From: UBA1351 sp963677885
GTDB lineage: Bacteria; Bacillota; Clostridia; Lachnospirales; Vallitaleaceae
Length of the DNA stretch: 64,000 nucleotides
Direction: 5' to 3'
Assembly (NCBI GenBank): GCA_963677885.1
Contig: OY782500.1
Coordinates: 3,472,001-3,536,000, forward strand
Both the position numbers and the translations under genes were made by a program. Positions 1 through 7,942 of the stretch are shown here, in pieces (within the stretch, counting starts at the first letter, position 1; the number at the start of each line of letters is the position of its first letter). The notes below the pieces were generated by a model. It made no database searches, had not been told where the DNA came from, and saw only the letters and a program-made list of their open reading frames with translations.

Positions 1-1
1 T

Positions 2-1174
2 TCGGAGATTGAGGTCTTAAGAGAACTTGGTGTAGAATTTACTACCGGAATTGAAGTTGGTAAGGATATAAGTCTTGATGAGCTTCGTAATGATGAGTAT
101 AAAGCCTTTTATATAGCGGTAGGAGCCCAAGCCGGAAGAGGTCTTGGACTTGATGGTGAAGATCACAAAGATGTTGAAACAGGTGTTGACTTCCTTAGAA
201 GGGTGAATCTGGAAGAAGACCTTGCTTTCTCAGGAAAGACCCTTGTAATCGGTGGTGGTAATGTGGCTATTGACGTTGCTAGAACGGCTGTGAGAATCGG
301 GTCGCAGGAAACAACCATGTTCTGTCTGGAAAGTCGAGAGGAAATGCCTGCTCTTGAAGAAGAGATTGAAGAGGCTTTAGCCGAAGATATTGGAATAGAT
401 AACGGATGGGGGCCAAAGGCTATCATCATTGAAGACGGTAAATTGATTGGTGTTGAGTTTAAGAAATGTCTATCCGTATTTGATGATAATGGAAGGTTTG
501 CGCCGGTTTTTGATGAATCGCAAACCAAGTTGGTTAAAGCAGATAAGGTTATACTTTCTGTCGGTCAAAGCATGGACTGGGGTAATCTTCTTGAGGGTTC
601 AATGATGGAACTGAATCCTAACAAGACACTTAAAGTGAATCCAATTACCTTCCAAACCGGTCAAGAAGATGTTTTTGCAGGCGGTGACGCCGTTACAGGA
701 CCTAAGTTTGCTATCGATGCAATAGCTCTTGGTAAGCAAGGAGCTATTTCCATCCACCGTTATGTGAATGACTATAACCTGGACTTAAACCGAAGGAGAG
801 AATACCATTCTTTTGATAAGACCAGTTTGAATCTGGATGGTTATGACTCAATTCCAAGACAGCGTCCTATTCACGTAGATGGGCAGAGGTCCAAAGAAAC
901 CTTTACTGACCTTAGAGAAACCTTCACTGAGGCTCAGATGAAAGAAGAAACTGAACGTTGTCTAGGCTGTGGAGCAACGATTGTAGATGAATTCCAATGT
1001 GTTGGTTGCGGTGTGTGCACGACCAAGTGTAAGTTTGATGCCATCCATCTGGAGCGCCGCTATGACAGTGCCGGAGTAGATTTTTCTGAAATGAAAATAC
1101 CGGTTATCAAACATGCGGTTAAGCGTCAAGGTAAGATTGCTGTAAAAAATATTAAACATCTTATAAAGAAATAG
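2..1174 (+). CDS. FAD/NAD(P)-dependent oxidoreductase, GltD-like, with C-terminal Fe-S motif (5' end cut by window)
   Basis: The frame is open from base 2, so the start and the N-terminal FAD domain lie outside the window; 390 residues are visible. A second Rossmann motif (VIGGGNVAIDVARTA) marks the NAD(P)H-binding half of the glutamate-synthase small-subunit family. A later segment, DVFAGGDAVTGPKFAIDAIALGKQGA, is the family's second FAD-contact motif. The C-terminus carries CLGCG followed by CVGCGVCTTKC, enough cysteines for an iron-sulfur cluster, so it is likely an electron-transfer flavoprotein rather than ordinary GltD. hypA starts 7 bases after its stop and probably shares the transcript, which hints at a hydrogen or electron-bifurcation role. 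The family is clear; the substrate is not. Confidence 0.8.
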   Translation, partial: SEIEVLRELGVEFTTGIEVGKDISLDELRNDEYKAFYIAVGAQAGRGLGLDGEDHKDVETGVDFLRRVNLEEDLAFSGKTLVIGGGNVAIDVARTAVRIGSQETTMFCLESREEMPALEEEIEEALAEDIGIDNGWGPKAIIIEDGKLIGVEFKKCLSVFDDNGRFAPVFDESQTKLVKADKVILSVGQSMDWGNLLEGSMMELNPNKTLKVNPITFQTGQEDVFAGGDAVTGPKFAIDAIALGKQGAISIHRYVNDYNLDLNRRREYHSFDKTSLNLDGYDSIPRQRPIHVDGQRSKETFTDLRETFTEAQMKEETERCLGCGATIVDEFQCVGCGVCTTKCKFDAIHLERRYDSAGVDFSEMKIPVIKHAVKRQGKIAVKNIKHLIKK

Positions 1175-1181
1175 GTGGACT

Positions 1182-1523
1182 ATGCATGAGTTAGGAATAG
1201 TTCTTCAGATCGTTGAACGTATAGAAGAAGTGGCCAAAGAAAATCATTTGGAAGAAATACAAACTCTGGTACTTGAAATAGGGGAGCTGTCCTCGATGAT
1301 TCCCAGGTATGTTGAAGCCTGTTATCCAATGGCTGTTGAAGGTACAATCTTAGAGGCGGCTGAACTGGTCATTGAGGTTTTGCCGGGAAATGGATCTTGT
1401 AGGGCGTGTAATGCTGTTTATAATTTACCTGCCCAAAAGAATACCTGTCCAATGTGTGGTTGTAAGGAGTTTACCGTGTTATCTGGTAAAGAGTTCAATA
1501 TTAAAGAAATAGTAGCCTGCTAG
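1182..1523 (+). CDS. hypA: Hydrogenase maturation nickel metallochaperone HypA
   Basis: The 113-residue product has the normal length for HypA/HybF. It starts MHE, where His2 is the family's nickel ligand, and has a zinc-finger set of two CxxC pairs (C73/C76 and C89/C92). Known role: delivers nickel to the large subunit of [NiFe] hydrogenase together with HypB. No other hyp or hydrogenase genes are visible, and the upstream neighbour is an iron-sulfur flavoprotein, so a redox role in that operon is also possible. A terminator follows directly. Confidence 0.85.
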   Translation: MHELGIVLQIVERIEEVAKENHLEEIQTLVLEIGELSSMIPRYVEACYPMAVEGTILEAAELVIEVLPGNGSCRACNAVYNLPAQKNTCPMCGCKEFTVLSGKEFNIKEIVAC

Positions 1524-1541
1524 ATTAGGTTATAGTTGATG

Positions 1542-1573
1542 GTCCGGGCTGGATTTTAGCCTGGACTTTTTTT
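1542..1573 (+). terminator. Rho-independent terminator after hypA
   Basis: GTCCGGGCT pairs with AGCCTGGAC (one G-U pair) around a 7-base loop and is followed by seven T residues. It closes the flavoprotein-hypA transcript. Confidence 0.85.
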
Positions 1574-1728
1574 ATAGCAAATTTGGAAATGAAGCTTGTC
1601 ATTTTTTTCTTGGTAAAATAGAGTAGTAGATTCAGTGGAAAATTATGGTAGATAGTAACATGAAAAGAAAAATAGAAAAGCTTTTTTTATGATTTTTAGA
1701 TAGATGTTCCCAAATGGACTTTTTTCAT

Positions 1729-1756
1729 TTGCGTTTATCGGATTTTCCTTTATAAT
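1729..1756 (+). promoter_or_regulatory. Probable sigma-A promoter of pgi
   Basis: A perfect TATAAT at 1751-1756 lies 71 bases before the pgi start. The best -35 is a weak TTGCGT at 16 bases spacing. The rest of the 304-base gap between hypA and pgi is AT-rich and shows nothing else. Confidence 0.5.
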
Positions 1757-1827
1757 AGTAGTGGAGTAAAAGACGTAGTATAAATATGTATTACAAGATA
1801 GAACTTATTAAACAAAGGAGGATTGTA

Positions 1828-3165
1828 ATGAGTTTAAGTTTTGATTATTCAAATAGTGGCATCTTAGAACATGAGGTTGCAGGTCTTGCACCACTTGTTG
1901 AAGCGGCGCATAAAACATTACACGATGGAACCGGACTTGGAAACGACTACTTAGGATGGGTAGACCTTCCAGTTAATTATGACAAAGATGAGTTTGACAG
2001 AGTAAAAGCGGCAGCAAAGAAAATTCAGGAAAAAGCGGATGTTCTTGTCGTTATCGGTATTGGTGGTTCCTACTTGGGTGCAAAAGCTGCTATTGAAGCC
2101 CTTAGCAACTCTTTTTACAATTTGCAGGATAAATTTGAAAGAAAAGGTCCACAGGTTCTTTTCGCAGGTCATACCATCAGTGGTACATACCTAAGCCAAT
2201 TGGTTAAGTTCCTTGAAGGCAAGGATGTTTGTCTTAACGTTATCTCTAAGTCAGGTACTACAACTGAACCGGGTATCGCTTTTAGAGTACTTAAGAAATT
2301 AGTTGAAGAAAAATACGGTAAGGATGAAGCAAAAGAGAGAATCTTTGCTACAACTGACAAGGCACGTGGAGCTCTTCGTGAATTGGCTGATTCTGAAGGC
2401 TACGATACTTTTGTAATTCCTGATGATGTTGGTGGACGTTTCTCTGTCCTTACACCGGTTGGCCTTCTTCCAATTGCAGCAGCAGGTATCGACATCGATA
2501 AAATGATGGAAGGTGCAGCAGCAGCTAGAGAAGAATATGCGAATCCAAATGTTGAAGAAAATATCTGCTACAAGTATGCAGCTGTTCGTAACGCTCTTTA
2601 CAATAAGGGCAAGTCAACTGAGATTCTTGTAGACTACGAACCAGCAATGTTCTTCGTCGCTGAGTGGTGGAAACAATTATACGGTGAGTCAGAAGGTAAA
2701 GACAACAAGGGTATTTTCCCTGCGGCAGTTCATAACTCAACTGACCTTCACTCCATGGGACAATATATTCAAGAAGGTAGAAGAAATATTTTTGAAACTG
2801 TTATTACAGTAAAGAACCCAGCTGAAGACGTTATTATTGAAGAAGCTGACGTTAATCTTGACGGTCTTAACTACCTTGCAGGTAAAGGTTTTAACTTCGT
2901 TAACGAAAAAGCATTCCAAGGTACACTTTTAGCTCACGTTGACGGAAACGTTCCTAACCTTGTCATCGATATGGAAGCTTTGAATGAATTTGCCTTTGGT
3001 AAATTGATCTACTTCTTTGAAAAAGCATGTGGTATCTCCGGTTACTTACTTGGAGTAAATCCATTTAATCAACCAGGCGTTGAGGCCTATAAGAAGAATA
3101 TGTTCGCTCTTCTTGGAAAGCCTGGTTTTGAGGAGCTTCGTGAGGAGCTTTTGAAGAAACTGTAG
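1828..3165 (+). CDS. pgi: Glucose-6-phosphate isomerase
   Basis: Interconverts glucose 6-phosphate and fructose 6-phosphate in the cytoplasm. The 445-residue protein has the usual length of Bacillota PGI. Motifs: GIGGSYLGAKAA near residue 77, the phosphate-binding SKSGTTTEPG near 140, GGRFSVLTPVG near 202, and QYIQEGRRNIFET. An upstream in-frame ATG exists at 1786, but the start at 1828 has AAAGGAGG seven bases before it and gives the normal N-terminus (MSLSFDYS). It stands alone between a terminator and a large hairpin. It would receive the glucose phosphate made by the neighbouring glucan phosphorolysis genes. Confidence 0.96.
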   Translation: MSLSFDYSNSGILEHEVAGLAPLVEAAHKTLHDGTGLGNDYLGWVDLPVNYDKDEFDRVKAAAKKIQEKADVLVVIGIGGSYLGAKAAIEALSNSFYNLQDKFERKGPQVLFAGHTISGTYLSQLVKFLEGKDVCLNVISKSGTTTEPGIAFRVLKKLVEEKYGKDEAKERIFATTDKARGALRELADSEGYDTFVIPDDVGGRFSVLTPVGLLPIAAAGIDIDKMMEGAAAAREEYANPNVEENICYKYAAVRNALYNKGKSTEILVDYEPAMFFVAEWWKQLYGESEGKDNKGIFPAAVHNSTDLHSMGQYIQEGRRNIFETVITVKNPAEDVIIEEADVNLDGLNYLAGKGFNFVNEKAFQGTLLAHVDGNVPNLVIDMEALNEFAFGKLIYFFEKACGISGYLLGVNPFNQPGVEAYKKNMFALLGKPGFEELREELLKKL

Positions 3166-3187
3166 TATCGAGTTGTAAAAGCTAGCG

Positions 3188-3312
3188 AAAACCCTGGCAT
3201 ACCCTTCTGTGGGAGTACGTGTGCACAGACTCATTCGGGACCGAATACGGACCCAAATGAGCCAGTGACCCGAGTTCCCATGGCGAAGGGCATGCCAGGG
3301 TTTTCTTTGTTT
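3188..3312 (+). terminator. Long hairpin with internal structure, probable pgi terminator
   Basis: Twenty bases at 3188-3207 pair with 3285-3304 with one A-C mismatch, and TTTTCTTTGTTTTG follows. The 77-base interior can itself fold: CTGTG/CACAG, TGGGA/TCCCA and CTCATT/AATGAG. A simple terminator does not need this much internal structure. Confidence 0.6.
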
Positions 3313-3382
3313 TGCAAGTCGGTAGTTAGCGAAATGAAGCCTCGCTGCGCGTTGGCTTATTTGATTTATTTTTAGAATTATC

Positions 3383-3430
3383 TTGACATTGTTTGAGTGG
3401 GATTGTAATATTATGTTAGCGCTAACATAA
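3383..3430 (+). promoter_or_regulatory. Promoter plus LacI-type operator for the GH30 gene
   Basis: TTGACA (3383-3388), a 17-base spacer and TAATAT (3406-3411) form a strong sigma-A promoter. Overlapping the -10 and the expected start point is a perfect 20-bp palindrome (3411-3430) with the core TATGTTAGCGCTAACATA, a classic LacI-family operator shape. A repressor bound here would block initiation. The two LacI genes downstream are the natural candidates. Confidence 0.85.
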
Positions 3431-3470
3431 AAATGGCTTATGTTGGATTATGAGTTGTACGGAGGATTAT

Positions 3471-4799
3471 ATGATTACGAAGATTTTGACGAAAAAAGAT
3501 ACAGATGACAGACTGACTAGATATGATGGACCTGTAATTGAGACTGAGAGAGCTTTTGGTGGTTATGCTGAAGTGGACGCCACTAGAGAGTATCAGTCTA
3601 TTCGTGGTTTTGGTGGAGCTTTTACGGAAGCGGCTGCCTATACCTTGTCTCGGATGAGTGCTGATAAACGTGAAGAGGCTATTCATGCTTATTATGACAG
3701 GGAAGAGGGATTGAATTATTCCATTGGACGTGTTCACATTCACTCTTGTGATTTTGCCCTTGGCAACTATACCTATGTTGAGGACGGAGATGTTGAATTA
3801 GATACTTTTTCAATTGAACATGACAGAGAGTTGATTTTACCACTGGTTAAGGAAGCTTTTGAAAAAAGAGGTGAGCCGCTGGAAATTCTTGCATCACCAT
3901 GGTCTCCTCCAGCTTGGATGAAGTCCAATAAGATGATGAATCAAGGTGGATATCTCTTACCTGAGTATTTCGATGCCTGGGCCAGATATTATGTGAAATT
4001 TATTGAAGCTTATGAAGCGGAGGGGATACCTATTTGGGGTCTGACTGTTCAGAATGAACCTGAAGCTACCCAAACTTGGGATTCCTGTATCTATACTGCT
4101 GAAGAAGAAAGGGACTTTGTTAAAAACCACTTGGGACCTACCCTTCACAAGGCGGGATACCAGGATAAGTGTTTATTGGTTTGGGATCACAACCGTGATG
4201 TTATGGTTCGACGGGTCAAGCCGATTCTTGATGATCCTGAAGCAAACAAATATGTATGGGGAACCGGTATTCACTGGTATATGTCTGAGGCCTTTGAGAA
4301 TGTTGGGACTGTACACGACCTTTTCCCAGACAAACATATTCTCTTTACTGAAGGTTGCCAGGAAGGCGGTGTTCATCTTGGATCTTGGGATACAGGCGAG
4401 CGATACGGAAGAAACATGATGGGGGACATGAACAACTGGTGTGAAGGTTACCTTGACTGGAACATCGTACTGGATGAAACCGGTGGCCCCAACCATGTTA
4501 ACAACCTTTGTGATGCCCCAATTATTGCGGATACGACAACTAATGAGCTTCATTACAACAGCTCCTATTATTATATCGGTCACTTCAGTAAGTATGTGGA
4601 AAAGGGTGCGGTAAGACTTTTCTCCGACTGTTCTATTGAAGGTGTACACATGATAGCCTTTAAAAATCCTAATGGGGAAAAAGTGGTTATCATGATGAAT
4701 GAAGGCAGTGAAGATAGGGAAATCAGTGTAAAAATTCAAGGTGGATATCTGAACATCCAACTTGACAGTCACTCCATCGTCACGTATATTTTAAAATAG
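3471..4799 (+). CDS. Glycoside hydrolase family 30 (beta-glucosidase / beta-1,6-glucanase type)
   Basis: A 442-residue cytoplasmic enzyme without signal peptide. Start 3471 has ACGGAGG five bases upstream and is preferred over the ATG at 3450. GH30 signatures: the acid/base glutamate in TVQNEPEA (E196) and the nucleophile glutamate in LFTEGC (E294), with the early GFGGAFTEAAA segment of the clan-A barrel. Bacterial GH30 of this type cleaves beta-1,6-glucosidic or glucosylceramide-like bonds. In this locus a role on beta-1,6 branches of imported oligoglucans is likely (inference). First gene of a likely operon with the two LacI genes, under its own operator. Confidence 0.88.
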   Translation: MITKILTKKDTDDRLTRYDGPVIETERAFGGYAEVDATREYQSIRGFGGAFTEAAAYTLSRMSADKREEAIHAYYDREEGLNYSIGRVHIHSCDFALGNYTYVEDGDVELDTFSIEHDRELILPLVKEAFEKRGEPLEILASPWSPPAWMKSNKMMNQGGYLLPEYFDAWARYYVKFIEAYEAEGIPIWGLTVQNEPEATQTWDSCIYTAEEERDFVKNHLGPTLHKAGYQDKCLLVWDHNRDVMVRRVKPILDDPEANKYVWGTGIHWYMSEAFENVGTVHDLFPDKHILFTEGCQEGGVHLGSWDTGERYGRNMMGDMNNWCEGYLDWNIVLDETGGPNHVNNLCDAPIIADTTTNELHYNSSYYYIGHFSKYVEKGAVRLFSDCSIEGVHMIAFKNPNGEKVVIMMNEGSEDREISVKIQGGYLNIQLDSHSIVTYILK

Positions 4800-4873
4800 G
4801 AATACGAAGATCCTGATGACTCATGAAGACGTTTTTGTCTCTCAATCATCTGGATGTCGGTTCAAATTTTGTC

Positions 4874-4893
4874 CACTTGCTCAAGTGCAAGTG
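4874..4893 (+). promoter_or_regulatory. Inverted repeat upstream of first LacI gene
   Basis: CACTTG and CAAGTG flank an inner ACTTG/CAAGT pair, giving overlapping small palindromes 17 bases before the LacI start. It could be an autoregulatory operator or an RNA hairpin. Only the symmetry supports it. Confidence 0.3.
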
Positions 4894-4909
4894 AGAAGCG
4901 AGGGAAAAG

Positions 4910-5869
4910 ATGGCTACAATAAAAGACATTGCCAACAAGGCTGGGGTTTCCATGATGACGGTATCAAGGACCTTTAATAATCCCAGGCTTGTTAAAGATG
5001 AGGTACGGGAAAAAATTCTTGAGATTGCAAAAGAGTTGAATTATGTACCCAATCAAGCGGCTAAATCCCTTGCTTCCAATAAGACAGGTGTCGTACAGAT
5101 CGTAACCAATATGTCACCTGGTGATTATTATTTTACACAGCTCTTTACTGGGGCGGCCCATTTTCTTAGTGAGTATGGCCTGTCCATTATGATTAATCAA
5201 TACAGGAAAAGAGACTACCAGCATGACGGTGCCATATATATGGGACTTGAAGAAGGGGAGGACAGGAAACTTTTAAAGGCGGAAAAGAAGCCTTTTGTCC
5301 TCTTTGGTAAGTCAGAACTTCCAATCGACTGGGTGGATATTGACAATATTAGAGGAACCTATGGTGTTACCAAACATCTTATCGATTATGGCCACACCAA
5401 TATTGGATTTATCGGTATTGATCAGAATGAAGCCTTTACCAAAGAACGTTTTCGAGGTTTTAAGGAGGCTATGGAAGATAACTTCCTTGTCCTTGATAAT
5501 AAGAATTTCTTTTTTGTGGATCACTCAATTGAAGGTGTTAAGGATATCGGTGATCAGATTGTTGGCAGGAAAGGTGTTACGGCCTATGTGTGTGAATCGG
5601 ATGTTTTGGCCTATGCCTTAATTGACTATTGCAAGGAGAATGATATCAGTGTTCCGGACCAGTTGTCAGTAGTGGGCTTTGATGGATTTATGTTTGATCA
5701 GCTGTCGACTCCTCATATTACAACGGTTTTTCAGCCGGTTTATAAGATCGGTATGGAACTGGGACGAATTCTTTACTATCGGATGAATAACCCGGATGCA
5801 CCGAAACAGGAACTGTTGATTGACACAGAGTTTAAAGCCGGTGAGTCTGTAAAAGACTTACGCAGTTAG
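4910..5869 (+). CDS. LacI-family transcriptional regulator (first of pair)
   Basis: 319 residues. The N-terminal helix-turn-helix (ATIKDIANKAGVSMMTVSRTF) and hinge are typical LacI/GalR. Residues from about 60 form the periplasmic-binding-protein-like sugar sensor, with the usual VVGFDGF...LSTPHITTV segment near the C-terminus. It begins 110 bases after GH30 and ends 9 bases before the second LacI gene. It is one of two candidates for binding the TTAGCGCTAA operator at GH30 or the GAAATCGATTTC operators further on. The ligand is unknown; a beta-glucan oligosaccharide is a reasonable guess from context. Confidence 0.9.
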   Translation: MATIKDIANKAGVSMMTVSRTFNNPRLVKDEVREKILEIAKELNYVPNQAAKSLASNKTGVVQIVTNMSPGDYYFTQLFTGAAHFLSEYGLSIMINQYRKRDYQHDGAIYMGLEEGEDRKLLKAEKKPFVLFGKSELPIDWVDIDNIRGTYGVTKHLIDYGHTNIGFIGIDQNEAFTKERFRGFKEAMEDNFLVLDNKNFFFVDHSIEGVKDIGDQIVGRKGVTAYVCESDVLAYALIDYCKENDISVPDQLSVVGFDGFMFDQLSTPHITTVFQPVYKIGMELGRILYYRMNNPDAPKQELLIDTEFKAGESVKDLRS

Positions 5870-5878
5870 GAGGACCTC

Positions 5879-6919
5879 GTGATAACCATTTATGATATCG
5901 CCAAAAAAGCTGAGGTTTCTGCAGCTACTGTGTCAAAAGTCTTTAACGACTACCATGAAGTCAGCCAAAAGACCAAAGACAAGGTCCTTAAGGTGGCTGA
6001 TGAATTAGGCTATGTACCCAACCTGACAGCTAGAAGTCTTAAGACCAACAAGTCTTACCTAGTAGGAGTTATTTTTTCGGAAGATGTTGGGATTGGCTTG
6101 GAGCATCAGTTTTTCTCAAGCATCCTGGAAGCCTTTAGGCGTCGGATTGGTACCTTGGGTTATGATACTGTTTTTATTTCCAAGAATTTAGGTAACCGGG
6201 AGATTGGCTATTTGGAACATGCCAAGTATAGAAATGTTGATGGTGTTTTTATTATTACTGCATTGGCAGACGATGTTACCGTTAACAGACTTTTGGCCAG
6301 CCATATACCCTGCGTAACCACAGATATTAAATATACAAAAACAGCCCAGGTTGCCTCAGACAACTATCAGGCAGCCAAAGATGCAGTCAAATACCTGTAT
6401 GATATGGGACATCGTAAGATTGCACATATTTCAGGACCTCTAGATGTTTTGGCGGCAATGGAAAGACGGGAAGGTTTTTTTGACGGGTTAAGACAGGTTG
6501 GACTTGAACCTCATGAATCCTATGTCATTGAGACTGGGGCCTTTTCCTATGATGCAGCCTATAAGGCGACTGGTTATCTTTTAAGCCGCTTTGATGAAGC
6601 GTCAAGACCAACAGCTATGTTCGTTGATGCTGATGTTATGGCAGTTGCTGCAATGAAAGCCATCCGGTCAAAGGGATTGAAAGTTCCTGGCAATATTTCC
6701 GTTATTGGTTTTGATGATGTAGAGTTTGCCAAGTATGTTACCCCTGAGTTGACGACGGTCAGTCAGAATAAGGAACTGATTGGATCGACACTGGCCAATG
6801 TCCTCTATGAGCAGATGAATCAGGACATGAGTCATAAGGAAGTAACGAGAATTGCAACTGAGATTGTTCAAAGGTCATCCGTGAGACGTATCGATAACAA
6901 CCAAAGTGATTTAGTTTAG
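5879..6919 (+). CDS. LacI-family transcriptional regulator (second of pair)
   Basis: 346 residues with a GTG start preceded by AGGAGG. The N-terminus (ITIYDIAKKAEVSAATVSKVFND) is a LacI helix-turn-helix; the core holds the sensor domain, with VIGFDDVEFAKYVTPELTTVSQN near the end. It is more like the LacI at 34679 than its immediate neighbour, both having GVIF(D/S)E and the C-terminal PELTT/PGLTT segments. A GAAATCGATTTC operator lies 9 bases after its stop, in front of the GH16 gene, so it may control the downstream genes. Ligand unknown. Confidence 0.9.
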   Translation: MITIYDIAKKAEVSAATVSKVFNDYHEVSQKTKDKVLKVADELGYVPNLTARSLKTNKSYLVGVIFSEDVGIGLEHQFFSSILEAFRRRIGTLGYDTVFISKNLGNREIGYLEHAKYRNVDGVFIITALADDVTVNRLLASHIPCVTTDIKYTKTAQVASDNYQAAKDAVKYLYDMGHRKIAHISGPLDVLAAMERREGFFDGLRQVGLEPHESYVIETGAFSYDAAYKATGYLLSRFDEASRPTAMFVDADVMAVAAMKAIRSKGLKVPGNISVIGFDDVEFAKYVTPELTTVSQNKELIGSTLANVLYEQMNQDMSHKEVTRIATEIVQRSSVRRIDNNQSDLV

Positions 6920-6925
6920 CAAATG

Positions 6926-6957
6926 CTGAAATCGATTTCGTAAATTTAGCGAAATCT
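6926..6957 (+). promoter_or_regulatory. LacI/CcpA-type operator upstream of intracellular GH16
   Basis: GAAATCGATTTC at 6928-6939 is a perfect 12-bp palindrome followed by a half site, GCGAAATC. The same 12-mer recurs in the binding-protein promoter at 7858-7869. It fits a LacI operator and differs from the CcpA cre consensus only at the last base, so catabolite control is possible. I cannot point to a confident -10 in front of GH16. Confidence 0.65.
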
Positions 6958-7039
6958 AATCCTATTTTGAAGGAATAGGATAAATATGAAAGTAATATTT
7001 CAGAGTTTCGTAAACAGGAAAGTATAAAGGGGCAAAGGA

Positions 7040-7774
7040 ATGGAATTTAAATTAGTATGGTCCGATGAATTTGATTATGAAGGTAAACCTGATCCTGCTA
7101 TATGGGATTATGAAGTGGGTAATCATGGTTTTGGAAATAATGAACTCCAGGCGTATACGAATCACGAAGCCAATGCTTTTGTAAAAGATGGTATCCTTCA
7201 TATTCGTGGACAAAAAGAAAGGAATCAAGATAATCTCTATACGTCTGCCAAGCTGACAACCTACGGTAAGAAAAGTTTCCTATATGGAAAATTAGACTTT
7301 TCTGCAAAGCTCCCAAAGGGAAAGGGAACCTGGCCGGCGGTTTGGATGTTGTCTGATGCCATGAGGCAGGGTGTTCATTGGCCTGAATGCGGAGAAATAG
7401 ACATTTTAGAGCATATTGGAAGGAACGAAGATCAGCTGCATTTTAGCCTTCATTCCAAGACTTACAATCATAGATTGAGGAACCAGTATACATCAGTACA
7501 CCATATTGAAGGAGTTACTGAAAGTTTTCATGACTATTCAATGGTCTGGCTGGAAGATTCTGTGGAGTTCTTTGTTGATGGTCAATCGATGGCAAAGTTT
7601 GAAAAGGGTATGGAAGGCAGAGAAAGTGATGAAGGGGCTTGGCCCTTTAATCAGCCTTATTATCTAATGATTAATCTTGCCCTGGGTGGATTTTGGGGTG
7701 GAGAGCTGGATAAAAACTGCCTTCCGGCAGAGCTGGAGCTTAAGTATATCCGTTTTTATGAGGTGGTTGGCTGA
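7040..7774 (+). CDS. Glycoside hydrolase family 16, intracellular endo-beta-1,3-glucanase-like
   Basis: 244 residues without signal peptide. The GH16 catalytic motif GEIDILEH gives nucleophile E119, D121 and acid/base E124. Other family segments are LVWSDEFDYEG at the start and WPAVWML before the motif. Bacterial GH16 of this type hydrolyses beta-1,3 or mixed beta-1,3-1,4 glucans by a retaining mechanism. A cytoplasmic copy would act on imported oligosaccharides. It resembles the lipoprotein GH16 at 20712, which begins its domain with the same words, suggesting an old duplication. The start has AAAGG upstream. Confidence 0.88.
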   Translation: MEFKLVWSDEFDYEGKPDPAIWDYEVGNHGFGNNELQAYTNHEANAFVKDGILHIRGQKERNQDNLYTSAKLTTYGKKSFLYGKLDFSAKLPKGKGTWPAVWMLSDAMRQGVHWPECGEIDILEHIGRNEDQLHFSLHSKTYNHRLRNQYTSVHHIEGVTESFHDYSMVWLEDSVEFFVDGQSMAKFEKGMEGRESDEGAWPFNQPYYLMINLALGGFWGGELDKNCLPAELELKYIRFYEVVG

Positions 7775-7835
7775 TAGATTCAGAAACTGATGCCTGTATT
7801 AGTAAGTGACAATGAATATTATTTACGAAACATTG

Positions 7836-7884
7836 CGAAACCCGGTTTCGGATAATTGAAATCGATTTCGCTCTATGTTATAAT
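7836..7884 (+). promoter_or_regulatory. Promoter with two operators for the binding-protein gene
   Basis: TTGAAA (7856-7861), 17 bases and TATAAT (7879-7884) form a good sigma-A promoter. The palindrome GAAATCGATTTC (7858-7869) overlaps the -35. Just upstream, CGAAACCCGGTTTCG (7836-7850) is a second palindrome with 7-bp arms. Two adjacent operators suggest cooperative control by a LacI-family protein or CcpA. Confidence 0.75.
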
Positions 7885-7942
7885 TAGTTCATATTCAAAG
7901 AATATGGCAAAAACTTATTTATATTCTTAAGGAGGATATCTA

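Noticed and set aside
3450..3470. Start of GH30 at the ATG at 3450
   Set aside because: The SD ACGGAGG lies after it and correctly before the ATG at 3471.
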